The notes under the pieces were generated by a model. That model had not been told where the DNA came from and searched no databases. It was given only the letters and a program-made list of their open reading frames with translations. A stretch of 8,214 bases of DNA, from positions 1 through 8,214 of the forward strand of contig JBLNBQ010000046.1 of NCBI GenBank assembly GCA_050260095.1. The letters are read 5' to 3'. Positions 1 through 7,229 of the stretch are shown here, in pieces (positions within the stretch are counted from its first letter, which is position 1; each line of letters starts with the position of its first letter). A program made the translations under genes and the position numbers. Source of the DNA: JBLNBQ01 sp050260095. GTDB lineage: Bacteria > Bacillota > UBA5301 > DYFA01.

Positions 1-1
1 G

Positions 2-85
2 GAGGTCTATCTGCCCGGGGTGCTGTCCCGCAAGAAGCAGGTCATCCCGCCGCTGGCCAGGGCCTTCGCCATGAAGGAACTCTAG
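2..85 (+). CDS. ppaC: Mn-dependent (family II) inorganic pyrophosphatase, C-terminal end
   Basis: Partial gene running in from the left edge; only the last 27 codons are present, ending in TAG at 83-85. The reading frame contains Ser-Arg-Lys-Lys-Gln at nt 26-40, the C-terminal signature of family II inorganic pyrophosphatases (DHH/DHHA2 fold), whose Arg and Lys bind the phosphate substrate. The surrounding residues (LPGVLSRKKQVIPPLARAF) fit the usual end of this family. The enzyme hydrolyses cytosolic pyrophosphate to two phosphates, pulling polymerase and ligase reactions forward. Family II enzymes are commonest in Bacillota, which supports the lineage guess. The catalytic metal-binding DHH part lies outside the window, so whether the gene is intact cannot be judged here. 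Confidence 0.82.
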   Translation, partial: EVYLPGVLSRKKQVIPPLARAFAMKEL

Positions 86-86
86 A

Positions 87-128
87 CCGGCCGCCTGCGC
101 CCGCAGGTCGCGCCGCCCTACCGGCCGG
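87..128 (+). other. possible intercistronic hairpin, no T-tract
   Basis: Between the pyrophosphatase stop and the first signal peptidase gene, CCGGCC (87-92) can pair with GGCCGG (123-128). An inner stem, CCTGC (94-98) with GCAGG (103-107), lies inside it. No run of T follows, so it is not a standard intrinsic terminator. It could be a processing or mRNA-stabilising stem, or a chance product of very GC-rich spacer. It ends just before the ribosome-binding site at 134-143. Confidence 0.25.
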
Positions 129-133
129 GCGCC

Positions 134-143
134 AAGGGAGGAG
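134..143 (+). promoter_or_regulatory. ribosome-binding site that fixes the TTG start of the first signal peptidase gene
   Basis: AAGGGAGGAG is a strong Shine-Dalgarno sequence placed 6 nt before TTG at 150. No ATG or GTG in this frame lies nearby before the membrane segment, so the TTG start is well supported. Confidence 0.75.
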
Positions 144-149
144 AAAGCG

Positions 150-707
150 TTGGCTGAGAAAACCACAGGCAAATCAGCGGTCCGGGAATGGGTCGAGACC
201 TTTGTGATCGCGGCGGTGCTGGCCGCGTTCATCATGGCCTTCGTCGTCCGTTCGGTCTGGGTCGACGGTCAGTCGATGGAGCCTAACTTCCACAACGGGG
301 AGCGGCTTCTGGTCGACGAGGTGACCTACCGTTTCCGCCCGCCCCAGCGGGGCGAGGTCGTCGTCGTGCGCATCCCGAGCAAACCGGCGCCATTCATCAA
401 GCGCGTCATCGGGCTGCCCGGCGATAACCTCTACATCACCGACGGGCGGCTGCAGCTCAACGGCAAGCCGGTCGCGGAGCCCTACATCAAGGAGCCCATC
501 GAACGGGAGTGGGGACCCTACGTGGTGCCGCCCGACACGGTGTTCGTGATGGGGGATAATCGCAACAATTCGGAAGACAGCCGCTTCACTGAGGTCGGCT
601 ACGTGTCCCGGCGGCAGATCGTCGGCCGCGCCGTCGCCCGCTATTGGCCGCTGAGCCGGATTGGGCTCATCCGCAAGCCGGCTCCCTGGAACGAGCCGCA
701 AGGTTGA
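150..707 (+). CDS. lepB: signal peptidase I, first tandem copy
   Basis: 185-residue type I signal peptidase (peptidase family S26) that cuts signal peptides from exported pre-proteins on the outer face of the membrane. Residues about 15-35 form the single N-terminal membrane anchor. The catalytic dyad is visible: Ser42 in GQSMEP and Lys84 in FIKRVIGLPGD. The late conserved box GDNRNNSEDSR is at 135-145. The length matches the short one-anchor enzymes of Gram-positive bacteria; the long, two-anchor LepB of enterobacteria is much larger. It starts with TTG behind a strong Shine-Dalgarno site and stops 12 nt before the start of a second, closely similar copy, so the two are almost certainly cotranscribed. 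Nothing suggests inactivation. The two paralogues may split substrates or supply dosage; the sequence cannot decide. Confidence 0.95.
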   Translation: MAEKTTGKSAVREWVETFVIAAVLAAFIMAFVVRSVWVDGQSMEPNFHNGERLLVDEVTYRFRPPQRGEVVVVRIPSKPAPFIKRVIGLPGDNLYITDGRLQLNGKPVAEPYIKEPIEREWGPYVVPPDTVFVMGDNRNNSEDSRFTEVGYVSRRQIVGRAVARYWPLSRIGLIRKPAPWNEPQG

Positions 708-719
708 GGAGGACGCCAC

Positions 720-1286
720 ATGGCTCAGGCGCCGAAGTCCGTGTTTCAGGAATACGTCGAGGCCGTCGTCATCGCGGTGGTGCTTGCCGCCTTCATCATG
801 ACCTTCATCGCCCGTAGCTTCTCCGTGGAGGGCCAGTCGATGGAGCCGACGCTCCACAACGGCGAGCGCCTGCTGGTCGATGAGCTTTCCTACCGTTTCC
901 GGGCCCCGGAGCGCGGCGAGATCGTCGTCCTCCGCTTTCCGGCCGACCCTCGGTACCGCTTCATCAAGCGGGTGATCGGCATTCCCGGCGACAATATCGT
1001 GATCCAGGGCGGGCGCGTGATCCTCAACGGCACCCCGCTCGAGGAAGGCTACATCAAGGAACCGGTGGCGGGCGAATTCGGCCCCTTCGTGGTGCCGCCC
1101 GGCACGGTCTTCGTGATGGGCGACAACCGCAACCACTCCGAAGACAGCCGGTTTCCTCCGGTGGGTTATGTGCCACGGAGACTGCTGGTGGGCCGGGCGC
1201 TCATCCGCTTCTGGCCGGTGACCCGCATCTCCTTGGTGCGCAAGCCGGCGCCGTGGAACACGCCGACGCGGGAGGCCACTCGCTGA
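720..1286 (+). CDS. lepB: signal peptidase I, second tandem copy
   Basis: 188-residue paralogue of the preceding gene, with well over half of the residues identical by eye across the full length. It has the same plan: N-terminal membrane anchor at about 13-31, Ser40 in GQSMEP, Lys83 in FIKRVIGIPGD, and GDNRNHSEDSR at 134-144. The ATG start follows GAGGAGGA (706-713) by 6 nt, and this Shine-Dalgarno overlaps the TGA of the first copy, an arrangement that favours translational coupling. The copies differ mainly at the N-terminus before the anchor, in the segment between the Ser and Lys boxes (SKPAP versus ADPRYR) and at the C-terminal tail. Those regions flank the substrate cleft or the membrane, so differing substrate choice is possible but inferred. 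Both catalytic residues are kept, so this is not a dead duplicate. ligA follows after 17 nt. Confidence 0.95.
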   Translation: MAQAPKSVFQEYVEAVVIAVVLAAFIMTFIARSFSVEGQSMEPTLHNGERLLVDELSYRFRAPERGEIVVLRFPADPRYRFIKRVIGIPGDNIVIQGGRVILNGTPLEEGYIKEPVAGEFGPFVVPPGTVFVMGDNRNHSEDSRFPPVGYVPRRLLVGRALIRFWPVTRISLVRKPAPWNTPTREATR

Positions 1287-1303
1287 CAGGCAGGTGAGAC
1301 GGG

Positions 1304-3325
1304 ATGGCCCAGGAATCCCAAGCGACCGAGGCCCACAAGGAGCGGGCGGCGGAGTTACGCCGGCTCCTCTCGTACCACAACTACCGCTATCACGTCCTTG
1401 ACGACCCCAAGGTTTCCGACGCCGAGTATGACCGGCTGGCTCGGGAGTTGGTCGCGCTCGAGGAGCGTTACCCCGAACTCAGGACGGCCGATTCGCCGAC
1501 CGGGCGGGTGGGGGGCGCGGTCCTACCCACCTTTGCCGCGGTCACCCATCCCGTGCCGCTGCTCTCCCTGGCCAACGCTTACAGCGCCGACGAACTGCGC
1601 GCCTTCGACCAGCGTGTCCGGAAATGGCTCGGCACCGAGGAGAAGCTGGCCTACGTCTGCGAACTCAAGATCGACGGGCTCAGCGTGGCGCTGACCTACG
1701 AAGCCGGCCGGCTGGCGCTGGGAGCGACCCGGGGCGATGGGGCGCAGGGCGAGAACGTGACGGCCAACGTGCGGACGATCCGGGTCATCCCGGAGCAGTT
1801 GAACCAGAAGTGGACCGTCGCGGTGAGAGGCGAGGTCTACCTGCCGCGCGCCGATTTCGCCGCGCTCAACGCCGCCCGGGAGGCCGCCGGCGAGAGCCTC
1901 TTCGCGAACCCGCGCAACGCGGCGGCCGGTTCGCTCCGGCAGCTCGACCCGGCCGTCACTGCCGGACGGCCCCTGAAAGCCTTCTTCTATCAAATCCTGC
2001 AGCTCGACGGGGTGGCGCCGCGCACCCAGGAAGAAGTTCTTTCGTTCCTGGACCGCGCCGGGCTCCCCGTCAACCCGGAATGGCGCCTCTGCCCCGACAT
2101 CGAGGCGGTCATCGCCTACTGCGAGGAGTGGGAGAAGAGACGCCCCGACCTGCCCTACGACATCGACGGCGTGGTCGTGAAACTCAACGACCTGGCCGCG
2201 ACGGCCAGGCTCGGCGCCACGGGCAAGAGCCCCCGGGCCCAGATCGCGTTCAAATTCCCGGCCGAGCAGGTGACCACCACCATCGAGGACATCACGTGGA
2301 CGGTGGGGCGGACCGGCGCCGTGACTCCGACGGCGGTGCTGACGCCGGTGGAGGTGGCCGGTTCGACCGTGGGGCGCGCCTCGCTCCACAACGAGGACTA
2401 CATCCGCAAGAAGGACATCCGCCGCGGCGACACGGTGGTCATCCAAAAGGCGGGCGACGTGATCCCGGAGGTCGTCGAAGTGCTGGCCCACCGCCGCACG
2501 GGGCGGGAGGCCGAATTCCCGATCCCCACCGAGTGCCCGGAGTGCGGGGGCGCCCTGGTGCGCCCGGCGGGCGAAGCCGTCATCCGCTGCGTCAACCCGG
2601 CGTGTCCGGCGCAGTGGCGGGAGGCGCTGATCCACTTCGCCTCGCGCGACGCCATGAACATCGAGGGGCTCGGCCCGGTCGTGATAGGACAGCTCCTCGA
2701 ACTCGGCCTGATCCGCGACCCGGCGGACCTGTACCGGCTCACCGCCGAAGACCTCGCCCAGCTGGAACGGACCGGCGAAAGATCTATCCAGAACCTGCGG
2801 GAGGCCATCGCCCGGTCGAAGGAGGCGGGGCTCGCCCGGCTGCTCTTCGCGCTCGGCATCCGCCACGTCGGCGAGACGATGGCCCGGACGCTCGCCGATC
2901 ACTTCGGGAGCCTCGCGGCGCTGGCCGGCGCCACGCGGGAGGAGCTGCTGCAGGTGCCCGACGTCGGCGAGAAGGTGGCCGACTCGCTCCTCGACTTCTT
3001 CGCCGAACCCGGCAACCGGGAGGTCATCCGGAAGCTGGCCGAGGCCGGCGTGGTCATGGAGCAGGCGCAACCGGCGCAGGCCGCAGCTGGTCCGCTCGCC
3101 GGCAAGACGGTGGTCATCACCGGCACCCTCCCCGGGTTCGGCCGCCGGGAGGCGGAGGAGGCCGTGCGCGCCGCCGGGGGGAAGACCTCCGATTCGGTGA
3201 GCAAGAAGACCGACTTCGTGGTGGTGGGGGAGAGCCCGGGGAGCAAGTACGAGAAGGCGCTGAAACTTGGCGTCACCATCATCCCGGGCGACGAGTTCGC
3301 CGCCTGGGTGGGACAGAAGCCTTGA
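1304..3325 (+). CDS. ligA: NAD+-dependent DNA ligase LigA
   Basis: Full-length 673-residue bacterial DNA ligase, the usual size. It seals 5'-phosphate/3'-OH nicks during replication and repair using NAD+. Domains in order: NAD-binding Ia region (about 1-70, with the HNYRYHVLDDP segment and following YD); nucleotidyltransferase (about 71-320) with the adenylated Lys122 in ELKIDG and GATRGDG at 140-146; OB fold (about 321-405); four-Cys zinc site at Cys411, Cys414, Cys429 and Cys434; helix-hairpin-helix repeats (about 440-590); and C-terminal BRCT domain (about 596-673). All key residues are present. The ATG lies 5 nt after AGGTGAG (1292-1298), a moderate ribosome-binding site. It is 17 nt behind the second lepB, so probably in the same transcript. 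In Bacillus ligA also lies near gatCAB, which matches the layout here. Confidence 0.98.
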   Translation: MAQESQATEAHKERAAELRRLLSYHNYRYHVLDDPKVSDAEYDRLARELVALEERYPELRTADSPTGRVGGAVLPTFAAVTHPVPLLSLANAYSADELRAFDQRVRKWLGTEEKLAYVCELKIDGLSVALTYEAGRLALGATRGDGAQGENVTANVRTIRVIPEQLNQKWTVAVRGEVYLPRADFAALNAAREAAGESLFANPRNAAAGSLRQLDPAVTAGRPLKAFFYQILQLDGVAPRTQEEVLSFLDRAGLPVNPEWRLCPDIEAVIAYCEEWEKRRPDLPYDIDGVVVKLNDLAATARLGATGKSPRAQIAFKFPAEQVTTTIEDITWTVGRTGAVTPTAVLTPVEVAGSTVGRASLHNEDYIRKKDIRRGDTVVIQKAGDVIPEVVEVLAHRRTGREAEFPIPTECPECGGALVRPAGEAVIRCVNPACPAQWREALIHFASRDAMNIEGLGPVVIGQLLELGLIRDPADLYRLTAEDLAQLERTGERSIQNLREAIARSKEAGLARLLFALGIRHVGETMARTLADHFGSLAALAGATREELLQVPDVGEKVADSLLDFFAEPGNREVIRKLAEAGVVMEQAQPAQAAAGPLAGKTVVITGTLPGFGRREAEEAVRAAGGKTSDSVSKKTDFVVVGESPGSKYEKALKLGVTIIPGDEFAAWVGQKP

Positions 3326-3858
3326 CCGCGGCCAGCGGCCCCGCGGTGGTCCCCGTCACCCGGGATAATGCCCGGGAGTTCGTCGCGTACTGCCGGCGGT
3401 TCGGGCCGGAGCACGACGACTCCTACTTCCCGGGGGAGGGCTTCGTCCCCGGGGGCGCCTGCTGGAGGCGGTCCGGCCGCACCTCGCCGGGCTCGACGGC
3501 GCCTACCTGTTCGTCCCCGAAGAGCGGGCGGCGGGCGTGCCCGAGCCGGTCTTCCCCGACGGGTTCGCGCTGCGGGCTTTCCGCCCCGGCGTCGATGAGG
3601 CTGCCTGGTGCGGTCTCGTCAACATCGCCTTCGCCGGCCTGCAGGGCCATTTCCCGCTGACGCCCGACCGCCTAGCCCGCTGGTCGAGCGAGACCGAACA
3701 CGTGGGCGAGGGCATGTTCATCCTTTGGCGGGGACGACTTTCCGGTGGGAACGGTCGAGGTGATCCGGGGCGAAACGCCGGGAACGGCCGAGGTGGCCGC
3801 CCAGCGGCCGCGGGCGCACCGAAGCGTGGACAAGATCCGGAGCCGCATGGTATTCTAA
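3322..3858 (+). pseudogene. decayed tandem-domain GNAT acetyltransferase
   Basis: Remnant filling the gap between ligA and gatC. It begins in one frame at TTG 3322, overlapping the ligA stop, and reads VTRDNAREF...EHDDSYFPGEGFVPG. Near 3451-3456 the sense shifts to a second frame (RLLEAVRPHLAGLDGAYLFV, then FPDGFALRAFRPGVDEAAW, then FILWRG). Near 3727-3733, in a CGGGG run, it returns to the first frame (PVGTVEVIRGETPG) and ends at TAA 3856-3858. These pieces resemble, in order, parts of two-domain GNAT proteins related to mycothiol-synthase-like enzymes. The acetyl-CoA loop (R/Q-x-x-G-x-G/A) is absent where expected in both halves, and only about 178 codons remain against roughly 280-300 expected, so sequence was lost as well as frame. 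Family assignment is from pattern memory. Separate small genes are less likely because none has its own ribosome-binding site. Confidence 0.62.
3827..3856 (+). promoter_or_regulatory. candidate sigma-A-type promoter for gatCAB
   Basis: TGGACA (3827-3832), an 18-nt spacer, then TATTCT (3851-3856) with an extended -10 TGG directly before it (3848-3850). The following 3861-3893 stretch is unusually AT-rich for this window. Transcription would start near 3863, giving a leader of about 45 nt before gatC. The element lies in the last codons of the dead acetyltransferase gene. It is a motif match only; the -10 has two mismatches to TATAAT. Confidence 0.4.
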
Positions 3859-3892
3859 GGCGATGGAGTTAACGTTATCCTGACATGGTTCT

Positions 3893-3900
3893 AGGAGGGG
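3893..3900 (+). promoter_or_regulatory. ribosome-binding site that decides the gatC start
   Basis: AGGAGGGG lies 8 nt before TTG at 3909. The in-frame ATG at 3885 lies upstream of this site and has no good site of its own, and starting there would add eight residues not typical of GatC. TTG 3909 is therefore preferred. Confidence 0.7.
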
Positions 3901-3908
3901 TGAGGGGT

Positions 3909-4202
3909 TTGATCACCCGGGAACAGGTCGACCACGTCGCCAAGCTCGCCCGGCTGGCTTTGAGCGACGAGGAACGGGAGAAGATGACGAACCAGCTCAA
4001 CAGGATCCTCGAAGCGGCGCAGGAACTGCAGGCCCTGGACACGGCCGGGGTGCCGCCGACGGCGTTCGCCGTGCCGATCCAGAACGTGTTTCGCGCCGAC
4101 GAGGTCAAGGAGTCGCTCCCCCAGGAGAAAGTCTTGGCCAACGCGCCCGACCCGGAGCGCGGCTTCTTCCGCGTGCCCCGGATCATGGAAGAGGAGGCGT
4201 GA
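3909..4202 (+). CDS. gatC: Asp-tRNA(Asn)/Glu-tRNA(Gln) amidotransferase subunit C
   Basis: 97-residue GatC, the small subunit that wraps around GatA and GatB and stabilises the complex. From the chosen TTG start the protein opens ITREQVDHVAKLARLALSDEE, the usual GatC opening (helix with xHVAKLARL). Mid-protein it has LNRILEAAQELQALDT, then the VFRADEV segment and the closing AP(D)PERGFFRVPRI, all family hallmarks. The total length fits the family. An earlier ATG at 3885 would add MVLGGVRG and is disfavoured because it lies before the Shine-Dalgarno site. The stop codon lies 5 nt before the ATG of gatA, so the two are translationally coupled. The preceding 50 nt hold the likely promoter leader, suggesting gatCAB is transcribed partly or wholly on its own rather than only by read-through from ligA. 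Confidence 0.95.
   Translation: MITREQVDHVAKLARLALSDEEREKMTNQLNRILEAAQELQALDTAGVPPTAFAVPIQNVFRADEVKESLPQEKVLANAPDPERGFFRVPRIMEEEA
4191..4197 (+). promoter_or_regulatory. gatA ribosome-binding site inside the gatC end
   Basis: GAGGAGG within the last gatC codons (encoding Glu-Glu). It is 10 nt from ATG 4208 but only 1 nt from the in-frame GTG at 4199. This favours the ATG, although the 10-nt gap is at the long end of the normal range. Confidence 0.55.
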
Positions 4203-4207
4203 GCGGC

Positions 4208-5716
4208 ATGGCCGGAGCAACCGAACTGACCCGCCTCACGGCCCATGAACTCTCCGACCTGCTGAAGAAGCGGGAGGTCTCGGCGGTCGAGGTCACGAAG
4301 GCCTACCTTGACCGCATCGAGGCGGTCGAGCCGCAGGTCAAGTCCTACCTGACGCTGACGCCCGAGCACGCCCTGGCCGCCGCCGAAGCGGCCGACCGGC
4401 GCCTGGCCGCGGAGGATCCGCAGGCCCTGCCGCCGCTGCTCGGCGTGCCGATGGCGCTCAAAGACAACATGTGCATGGAGGGCGTCCGCACCACCTGCGC
4501 CTCCAAGGTGCTCGACAACTTCTGCCCGCCCTACGACGCGACCGTGGTGAGCAAGATAAAGGCCGCAGCCTCCCCGATCCTCGGCAAGGCCAACATGGAC
4601 GAGTTCGCCATGGGCTCCTCGACCGAGAACTCGGGCTACTTCACGACGCGCAACCCTTACGACCTGGAGCGAGTGCCGGGCGGTTCCTCGGGCGGCTCGG
4701 CGGCCGCCGTGGCCGCCGATGAAGCGGCGTGGGCGCTCGGTTCCGACACCGGCGGTTCCATCCGGCAACCCGCCGCGTTCTGCGGCGTGGTCGGCTTGAA
4801 GCCGACCTACGGCAGCGTCTCCCGGTATGGCCTCGTCGCGTTCGCCTCCTCGCTCGACCAGATCGGACCGCTGACCAAGGACGTCACCGATGCCGCCCTC
4901 GTCATGAACCTGATCGCCGGCAAGGACCACCGGGACGCCACCTCGGTCGCCCGTGAGCCCGAAGACTACACCGCCTACCTCGGCAAGGACATCAAAGGGC
5001 TCCGGGTCGGCCTGCCCAAGGAGTATTTCGTGGAAGGGCTCGACCCCGAGGTCCGCGACAAGGTGATGGCCGCCGTCGGCGCCTTGGCCGATCTGGGGGC
5101 CGAGATCGTCGAGGTCTCGCTCCCCCACACGCAGTACGCCCTGGCCACCTACTACTTGATCGCCCCGGCGGAATGCTCCTCCAACCTGGCCCGCTACGAT
5201 GGCGTCCGCTATGGCCACCGGTCGGAGGTGGCGCCCGACAGCGTGACGATGTTCATGAAGACCCGCCAGGAGGGCTTCGGCCCCGAGGTCAAGCGCCGGA
5301 TCATGCTGGGCACCTACGCCCTCTCCTCCGGCTACTACGACGCCTATTACCTGAAGGCCCAGAAGGTGCGGACGCTTTTCCGGCGAGACTTCGAGGAAGC
5401 CTTCAAGCGCTGCGACGTGATCGCTTCGTCGACCACCCCGACCGTCGCCGTCCGGCGCGGCGAGAAGACGGACAACCCGCTCGCCATGTACCTCTCCGAC
5501 GCGTTCACCATCCCGGCGCCGCTGGCCGCTCTGCCGGCCCTCTCGGTGCCCTGCGGCTACTCCGCGGAGGAAGGTCTGCCCATCGGCTTGCAGCTGCAGG
5601 CCAACCACTTCGCCGAGGGCCTGCTCTTCCAGGTGGGCTACGCGCTTGAGCAGAGCCTTGGCCTCAAGCGCCGCGACCCTGCCTTGCCGGGCGCCGGCAG
5701 CCGGGAGGTGAAGTAG
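4208..5716 (+). CDS. gatA: Asp-tRNA(Asn)/Glu-tRNA(Gln) amidotransferase subunit A
   Basis: 502-residue GatA, the glutaminase subunit of the amidase signature family. It releases ammonia from glutamine, which is channelled to GatB. Counting from ATG 4208, the Ser-cisSer-Lys triad is visible: Lys85 in ALKDN, Ser160 in PGGSSGGS and Ser184 in GSDTGGSIRQP. The spacings (75 and 24 residues) equal those known for the family. Other hallmarks are NMDEFAMGSSTE before the first Ser box, GLKPTYGSVSRYGLVAF after it, and the late block with PALSVPCGY and GLPIGLQL. A GTG at 4199 would add three residues (Met-Ser-Gly) and overlap the gatC stop, but its distance to the Shine-Dalgarno site is too short. The stop TAG directly abuts the gatB ATG. 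No defect is visible. Confidence 0.97.
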   Translation: MAGATELTRLTAHELSDLLKKREVSAVEVTKAYLDRIEAVEPQVKSYLTLTPEHALAAAEAADRRLAAEDPQALPPLLGVPMALKDNMCMEGVRTTCASKVLDNFCPPYDATVVSKIKAAASPILGKANMDEFAMGSSTENSGYFTTRNPYDLERVPGGSSGGSAAAVAADEAAWALGSDTGGSIRQPAAFCGVVGLKPTYGSVSRYGLVAFASSLDQIGPLTKDVTDAALVMNLIAGKDHRDATSVAREPEDYTAYLGKDIKGLRVGLPKEYFVEGLDPEVRDKVMAAVGALADLGAEIVEVSLPHTQYALATYYLIAPAECSSNLARYDGVRYGHRSEVAPDSVTMFMKTRQEGFGPEVKRRIMLGTYALSSGYYDAYYLKAQKVRTLFRRDFEEAFKRCDVIASSTTPTVAVRRGEKTDNPLAMYLSDAFTIPAPLAALPALSVPCGYSAEEGLPIGLQLQANHFAEGLLFQVGYALEQSLGLKRRDPALPGAGSREVK

Positions 5717-7159
5717 ATGTCCCGCTATGAAACGGTCATCGGCCTGGAGGTCCATGCTGAACTGCTCACCGAATCGAAGCTCTTCTGCAGCTGCTCGACC
5801 AAGTTCGGGGCTGAGCCCAACACGCACTGCTGCCCGGTCTGCCTCGGGCTTCCGGGCGTGCTCCCCGTGCTCAACGAGAAGGCCCTGGCCTACGCGGCCA
5901 AGGCGGCGCTGGCGCTGAACTGCGAGGTCGCCGAGTACAGCAAGTTCGACCGCAAGAACTACTTCTACCCCGACCTGCCCAAGGCGTACCAGATCTCCCA
6001 GTACGATCTGCCGCTGGCCCTCCGGGGCTGGCTCGAGGTCAAGGTGAACGGGGAGCCGCGACGCATCGGCATTACCCGGGTCCACCTCGAGGAGGAGGCC
6101 GGCAAGTCGGTCCACTCCGGCGAGTCGATCATCGGCTCCGAGTTCTCCCTGGAGGACTACAACCGCACCGGCATCCCGCTCATCGAGATCGTCTCCGAGC
6201 CCGATATGCGCTCCCCGGCCGAGGCCCGGGAGTATTTGGAGCGCCTCAAGGCTATCCTGCAGTACACCGGCGTCTCCGACTGCAAGATGGAAGAGGGCTC
6301 GCTGCGCTGCGACGCCAACGTCTCGCTGCGCCCCGTCGGGCAGAAGGAGTTCGGCGTCAAAGTCGAGATCAAGAACATGAACTCCTTCCGCGCCGTGCAG
6401 CGGGCGCTCGAATACGAGGTGGTCCGCCAGGCCGAACTGCTCGACGCCGGCCAGCCCATCGTGCAGGAGACCCGCGCCTGGGACGAGGGGCGCGGCATCA
6501 CCGTCTCGATGCGGGGCAAGGAAGAGGCGCACGACTACCGCTACTTCCCCGAGCCCGACCTGCCTCCGATGGTGCTGAAACGGCCGTGGGTCGAGCGGCT
6601 CCGGAGCGAACTGCCCGAGCTCCCGCTGGCCCGGGCGGAGCGCTTCGTCCGCGAATATGGACTGCCGGAGTACGACGCCGACCTGATCACCTCCTCGCGC
6701 CGCTTGGCTGATTGGTACGAGGCGGCGGTGAAGGAGTATCACGACCCGAAGACGGTGGCCAATTGGGTCATGGGCGAACTCCTGCGCCTGCTCAAGGCGG
6801 AGGGGAAAGAGATCGAGGAGCAACCGCTCACCCCGGCGCACCTGGTCGAAATGCTCAAACTGATCGACGCCGGCACCATCTCGGGCAAGATCGCCAAGTC
6901 GGTCTTCGAAGAGATGTTCCAGACCGGTAAGCGGGCCGATCAGATCGTTAAGGAGAAAGGGCTCGTGCAGATCAGCGACGAAGGCGAACTGGTCCGCATC
7001 ATCGAGGCCCTGCTGGAGGCCAACCCGAAGTCGGTGGCCGATTTCAAGGCCGGCAAGGAGGCCGCGCTCGGCTTCCTGGTGGGCCAGGTGATGAAGGAGA
7101 CCAAGGGACGGGCCAACCCGGGGCTCGTCAACAAGCTGCTCCGGGAGCGGCTTACCTGA
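5717..7159 (+). CDS. gatB: Asp-tRNA(Asn)/Glu-tRNA(Gln) amidotransferase subunit B
   Basis: 480-residue GatB, the kinase/transamidase subunit. It phosphorylates the misacylated Glu or Asp on tRNA(Gln) or tRNA(Asn) and replaces the phosphate with ammonia from GatA. It opens with GLEVHAEL (9-16). The zinc cysteines are Cys24, Cys26, Cys39 and Cys42 (FCSCS and CCPVCLGLPG). Next come KNYFYPDLPKAYQISQYD, LEEEAGKS, GIPLIEIVSEPD, and the CDANVSLRP and VEIKNMNSF blocks, all standard. The C-terminal third (about 330-480) is the helical YqeY-like tail domain that contacts the tRNA elbow, with GTISGKIAK and an end in RANPGLVNKLL. The ATG follows the gatA stop with no gap. The ribosome-binding site GGGAGGTG (5703-5710) lies within gatA, 6 nt upstream. 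An intrinsic terminator begins 24 nt after the stop, so gatB is the last gene of the operon. Confidence 0.98.
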   Translation: MSRYETVIGLEVHAELLTESKLFCSCSTKFGAEPNTHCCPVCLGLPGVLPVLNEKALAYAAKAALALNCEVAEYSKFDRKNYFYPDLPKAYQISQYDLPLALRGWLEVKVNGEPRRIGITRVHLEEEAGKSVHSGESIIGSEFSLEDYNRTGIPLIEIVSEPDMRSPAEAREYLERLKAILQYTGVSDCKMEEGSLRCDANVSLRPVGQKEFGVKVEIKNMNSFRAVQRALEYEVVRQAELLDAGQPIVQETRAWDEGRGITVSMRGKEEAHDYRYFPEPDLPPMVLKRPWVERLRSELPELPLARAERFVREYGLPEYDADLITSSRRLADWYEAAVKEYHDPKTVANWVMGELLRLLKAEGKEIEEQPLTPAHLVEMLKLIDAGTISGKIAKSVFEEMFQTGKRADQIVKEKGLVQISDEGELVRIIEALLEANPKSVADFKAGKEAALGFLVGQVMKETKGRANPGLVNKLLRERLT

Positions 7160-7183
7160 GAAACCTCCGCCGAACCGCGATGA

Positions 7184-7207
7184 GGCGGCCCGCGTGGGCC
7201 GCCTTTT
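7184..7207 (+). terminator. intrinsic terminator of the gatCAB operon
   Basis: Perfect 8-bp inverted repeat GGCGGCCC (7184-7191) / GGGCCGCC (7196-7203) with a 4-nt loop GCGT, followed by TTTT (7204-7207). It begins 24 nt after the gatB stop. The T-run is short but the stem is very GC-rich. No coding evidence overlaps it. Confidence 0.85.
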
Positions 7208-7229
7208 CGTATTCCGCGCGCGCCCAGTG

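Noticed and set aside
174..1136. 320-codon - strand reading frame over both signal peptidase genes.
   Set aside because: Internal repetition in it simply mirrors the tandem lepB duplication on the other strand, and it has no recognisable family or ribosome-binding site.
1523..3070. 515-codon - strand reading frame and a 678-codon + strand alternative frame (1624-3660) over ligA.
   Set aside because: Both overlap a complete LigA with all catalytic and zinc residues. The alternative frame is Arg/Gly/Pro-rich with no domain until it leaves ligA, where its tail gives the genuine acetyltransferase remnant.
7217..7226. GCGCGCCCAG as a possible 5' end of the first intron.
   Set aside because: It resembles GTGCGC only loosely, and reverse transcriptase sequence begins about 10 nt later with no domain I between. 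It is more likely chance in GC-rich spacer.
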